A stretch of DNA of 6,526 nucleotides from Roseovarius sp. GTDB taxonomy: Bacteria; Pseudomonadota; Alphaproteobacteria; Rhodobacterales; Rhodobacteraceae. The position numbers and the translations under genes are program-made. Below the pieces are notes generated by a model. That model was not told the DNA's origin. It searched no databases and saw nothing but the letters and a program-made list of their open reading frames with translations. The stretch is from positions 1 through 6,526 of the forward strand of contig SLDH01000137.1 of assembly GCA_007125415.1 (NCBI GenBank), written 5' to 3'. Below, one piece after another: positions 6,142-6,526 of this stretch (position 1 is its first letter; each line of letters starts with the position of its first letter).

Positions 6142-6439
6142 GCTCTTCGGTTTCTTGCCAGCCGGTGTTGCGATGTCGGACCATGCCGCATTCCGCGGTC
6201 TATTCAGCCTTGCCTTGCCCCCGTTATACGCGCGTCGGGTGCGTTATCGCAACAGCACCGCTCTTGCGCGATGCGCGCTGTTGATCGAAGGGCAACATCC
6301 CGACTGTGTTGTGGAGCCCCCGCCCAGGCTCGGGCACGGCCATTCGCAAGGTTTTCACCGATCGCGAGTGAACGGTTTCGCCGAAGTGAATTGGTAAGGC
6401 CGTTGATAAATGAAAAGGGGCTGCAAAAGCGAGGGAAAC
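6142..6439. other. Upstream region of the hydrolase-glycosyltransferase operon
   Basis: This 298-base stretch lies between the operon start and the right-hand insertion sequence. It contains the candidate minus-strand promoter (listed separately). A divergent plus-strand frame from ATG 6173 to 6397 (74 codons) lacks a ribosome binding site and protein-like composition and is not called. No RNA gene or other feature was recognised. Confidence 0.5.
6223..6252 (-). promoter_or_regulatory. Candidate sigma-70-type promoter for the minus-strand operon
   Basis: Read on the minus strand, TTGCGA (6252-6247) and TATAAC (6228-6223) are separated by 18 bases, close to the housekeeping consensus. Transcription would start near 6215 and leave a leader of roughly 75 bases before the ATG at 6141. 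The position and direction fit the operon; the match alone is not proof. Confidence 0.4.
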
Positions 6440-6526
6440 TGAACCGCCCCGGGTTTACCGGAGGGTGATTTGTTCATTTTTCAGGCGACCATATCGAGTG
6501 TGTTCAGGTTTGCATAGAACGCCTCC
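6440..6526 (-). mobile_element. End of a second insertion sequence (3' side of its transposase)
   Basis: TGAACCGCCCCGGGTTTACC at 6440-6459, continuing GGAGG, matches from memory the terminal inverted repeat style (TGAACC-CCCCGGGTTT-CGGAG) of alphaproteobacterial IS3-type elements. It starts with the expected TG. A probable transposase frame ends inside it, 41 bases from the tip, with its 3' end facing outward. This end differs in sequence from the insertion-sequence end at the left of the window, so the two flanking elements are of different types. The other end and target duplication are not visible. Confidence 0.55.
6481..6525 (-). CDS. Probable transposase, C-terminal fragment (runs off right edge)
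   Basis: Reading leftward from the window edge, an open frame of 14 codons, EAFYANLNTLDMVA, ends at TGA (6483-6481). It lies just inside the TGAACC terminal repeat, exactly where the 3' end of an IS transposase gene is expected. The peptide itself is too short to assign to a family, so the call depends on position. The rest of the gene is outside the window. Confidence 0.45.
   Translation of the reverse strand, partial: EAFYANLNTLDMVA

Noticed and set aside
5881..6468. Plus-strand frame (195 codons) crossing the operon start and upstream region
   Set aside because: Its first half is a shadow of the hydrolase domain, and its second half is Arg/Ser/Cys-rich with no motif or ribosome binding site.
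6445..6480. Plus-strand hairpin CCCCGG/CCGGAG followed by a T-rich stretch, as an intrinsic terminator
   Set aside because: No plus-strand gene ends before it, and the sequence is better explained as the terminal repeat of the insertion sequence.
1..6526. Composite transposon with matching insertion sequences at both ends
   Set aside because: The two visible IS ends have unrelated terminal sequences, so they are different elements.
1..6526. CRISPR array, tRNA or rRNA gene
   Set aside because: No regularly spaced direct repeats and no tRNA-like cloverleaf or rRNA sequence were seen on either strand.

Overview
The window has the GC-rich base composition, alanine/arginine-rich proteins and gene families of an alphaproteobacterium. 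The closest fit is the Rhodobacteraceae (Paracoccus, Rhodobacter or Roseobacter type). This is inferred from protein style and from recognised insertion-sequence and protein families; there is no rRNA or other marker gene to confirm it.

Layout. Positions 1 to about 144 are the transposase-start end of an IS3-type element running off the left edge (minus strand). Positions about 145-505 hold no convincing gene, only a bipartite hairpin and, at the end, the ribosome binding site of the next gene. At 506-1981 (+) lies an exported caspase-fold protein whose catalytic His is replaced, with a peptidoglycan-binding-like module and a Gln/Ser/Pro-rich tail. A 208-base gap follows, holding a hairpin and a possible small membrane peptide whose stop overlaps the next start. 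At 2190-2891 (+) is an FkbM-type methyltransferase. Positions 2892-3160 form a convergent intergenic region packed with inverted repeats. Read leftward from about 6250 is a two-gene operon: 6141-4099 (-), a 680-residue fusion of an alpha/beta hydrolase and a family-2-like glycosyltransferase, then 5 bases later 4093-3161 (-), a PAPS-dependent-type sulfotransferase. Positions 6142-6439 hold a candidate promoter for that operon. From 6440 to the right edge is the end of a second, different insertion sequence, with the last codons of a probable transposase.

How the genes may work together. Glycosyl transfer, possible deacylation, sulfation and O-methylation are all tailoring steps for an extracellular or cell-surface glycan. 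The hydrolase-glycosyltransferase and sulfotransferase are almost certainly co-transcribed, and the FkbM methyltransferase points at them from the other side. Together with an insertion sequence on each flank, this looks like an accessory surface-polysaccharide modification cassette. The exported caspase-like protein need not belong to that pathway.

No complete, clearly undescribed system is evident. The most unusual items are the apparently dead caspase fold joined to a wall-binding module, and the single-chain hydrolase-glycosyltransferase fusion coupled to a sulfotransferase.
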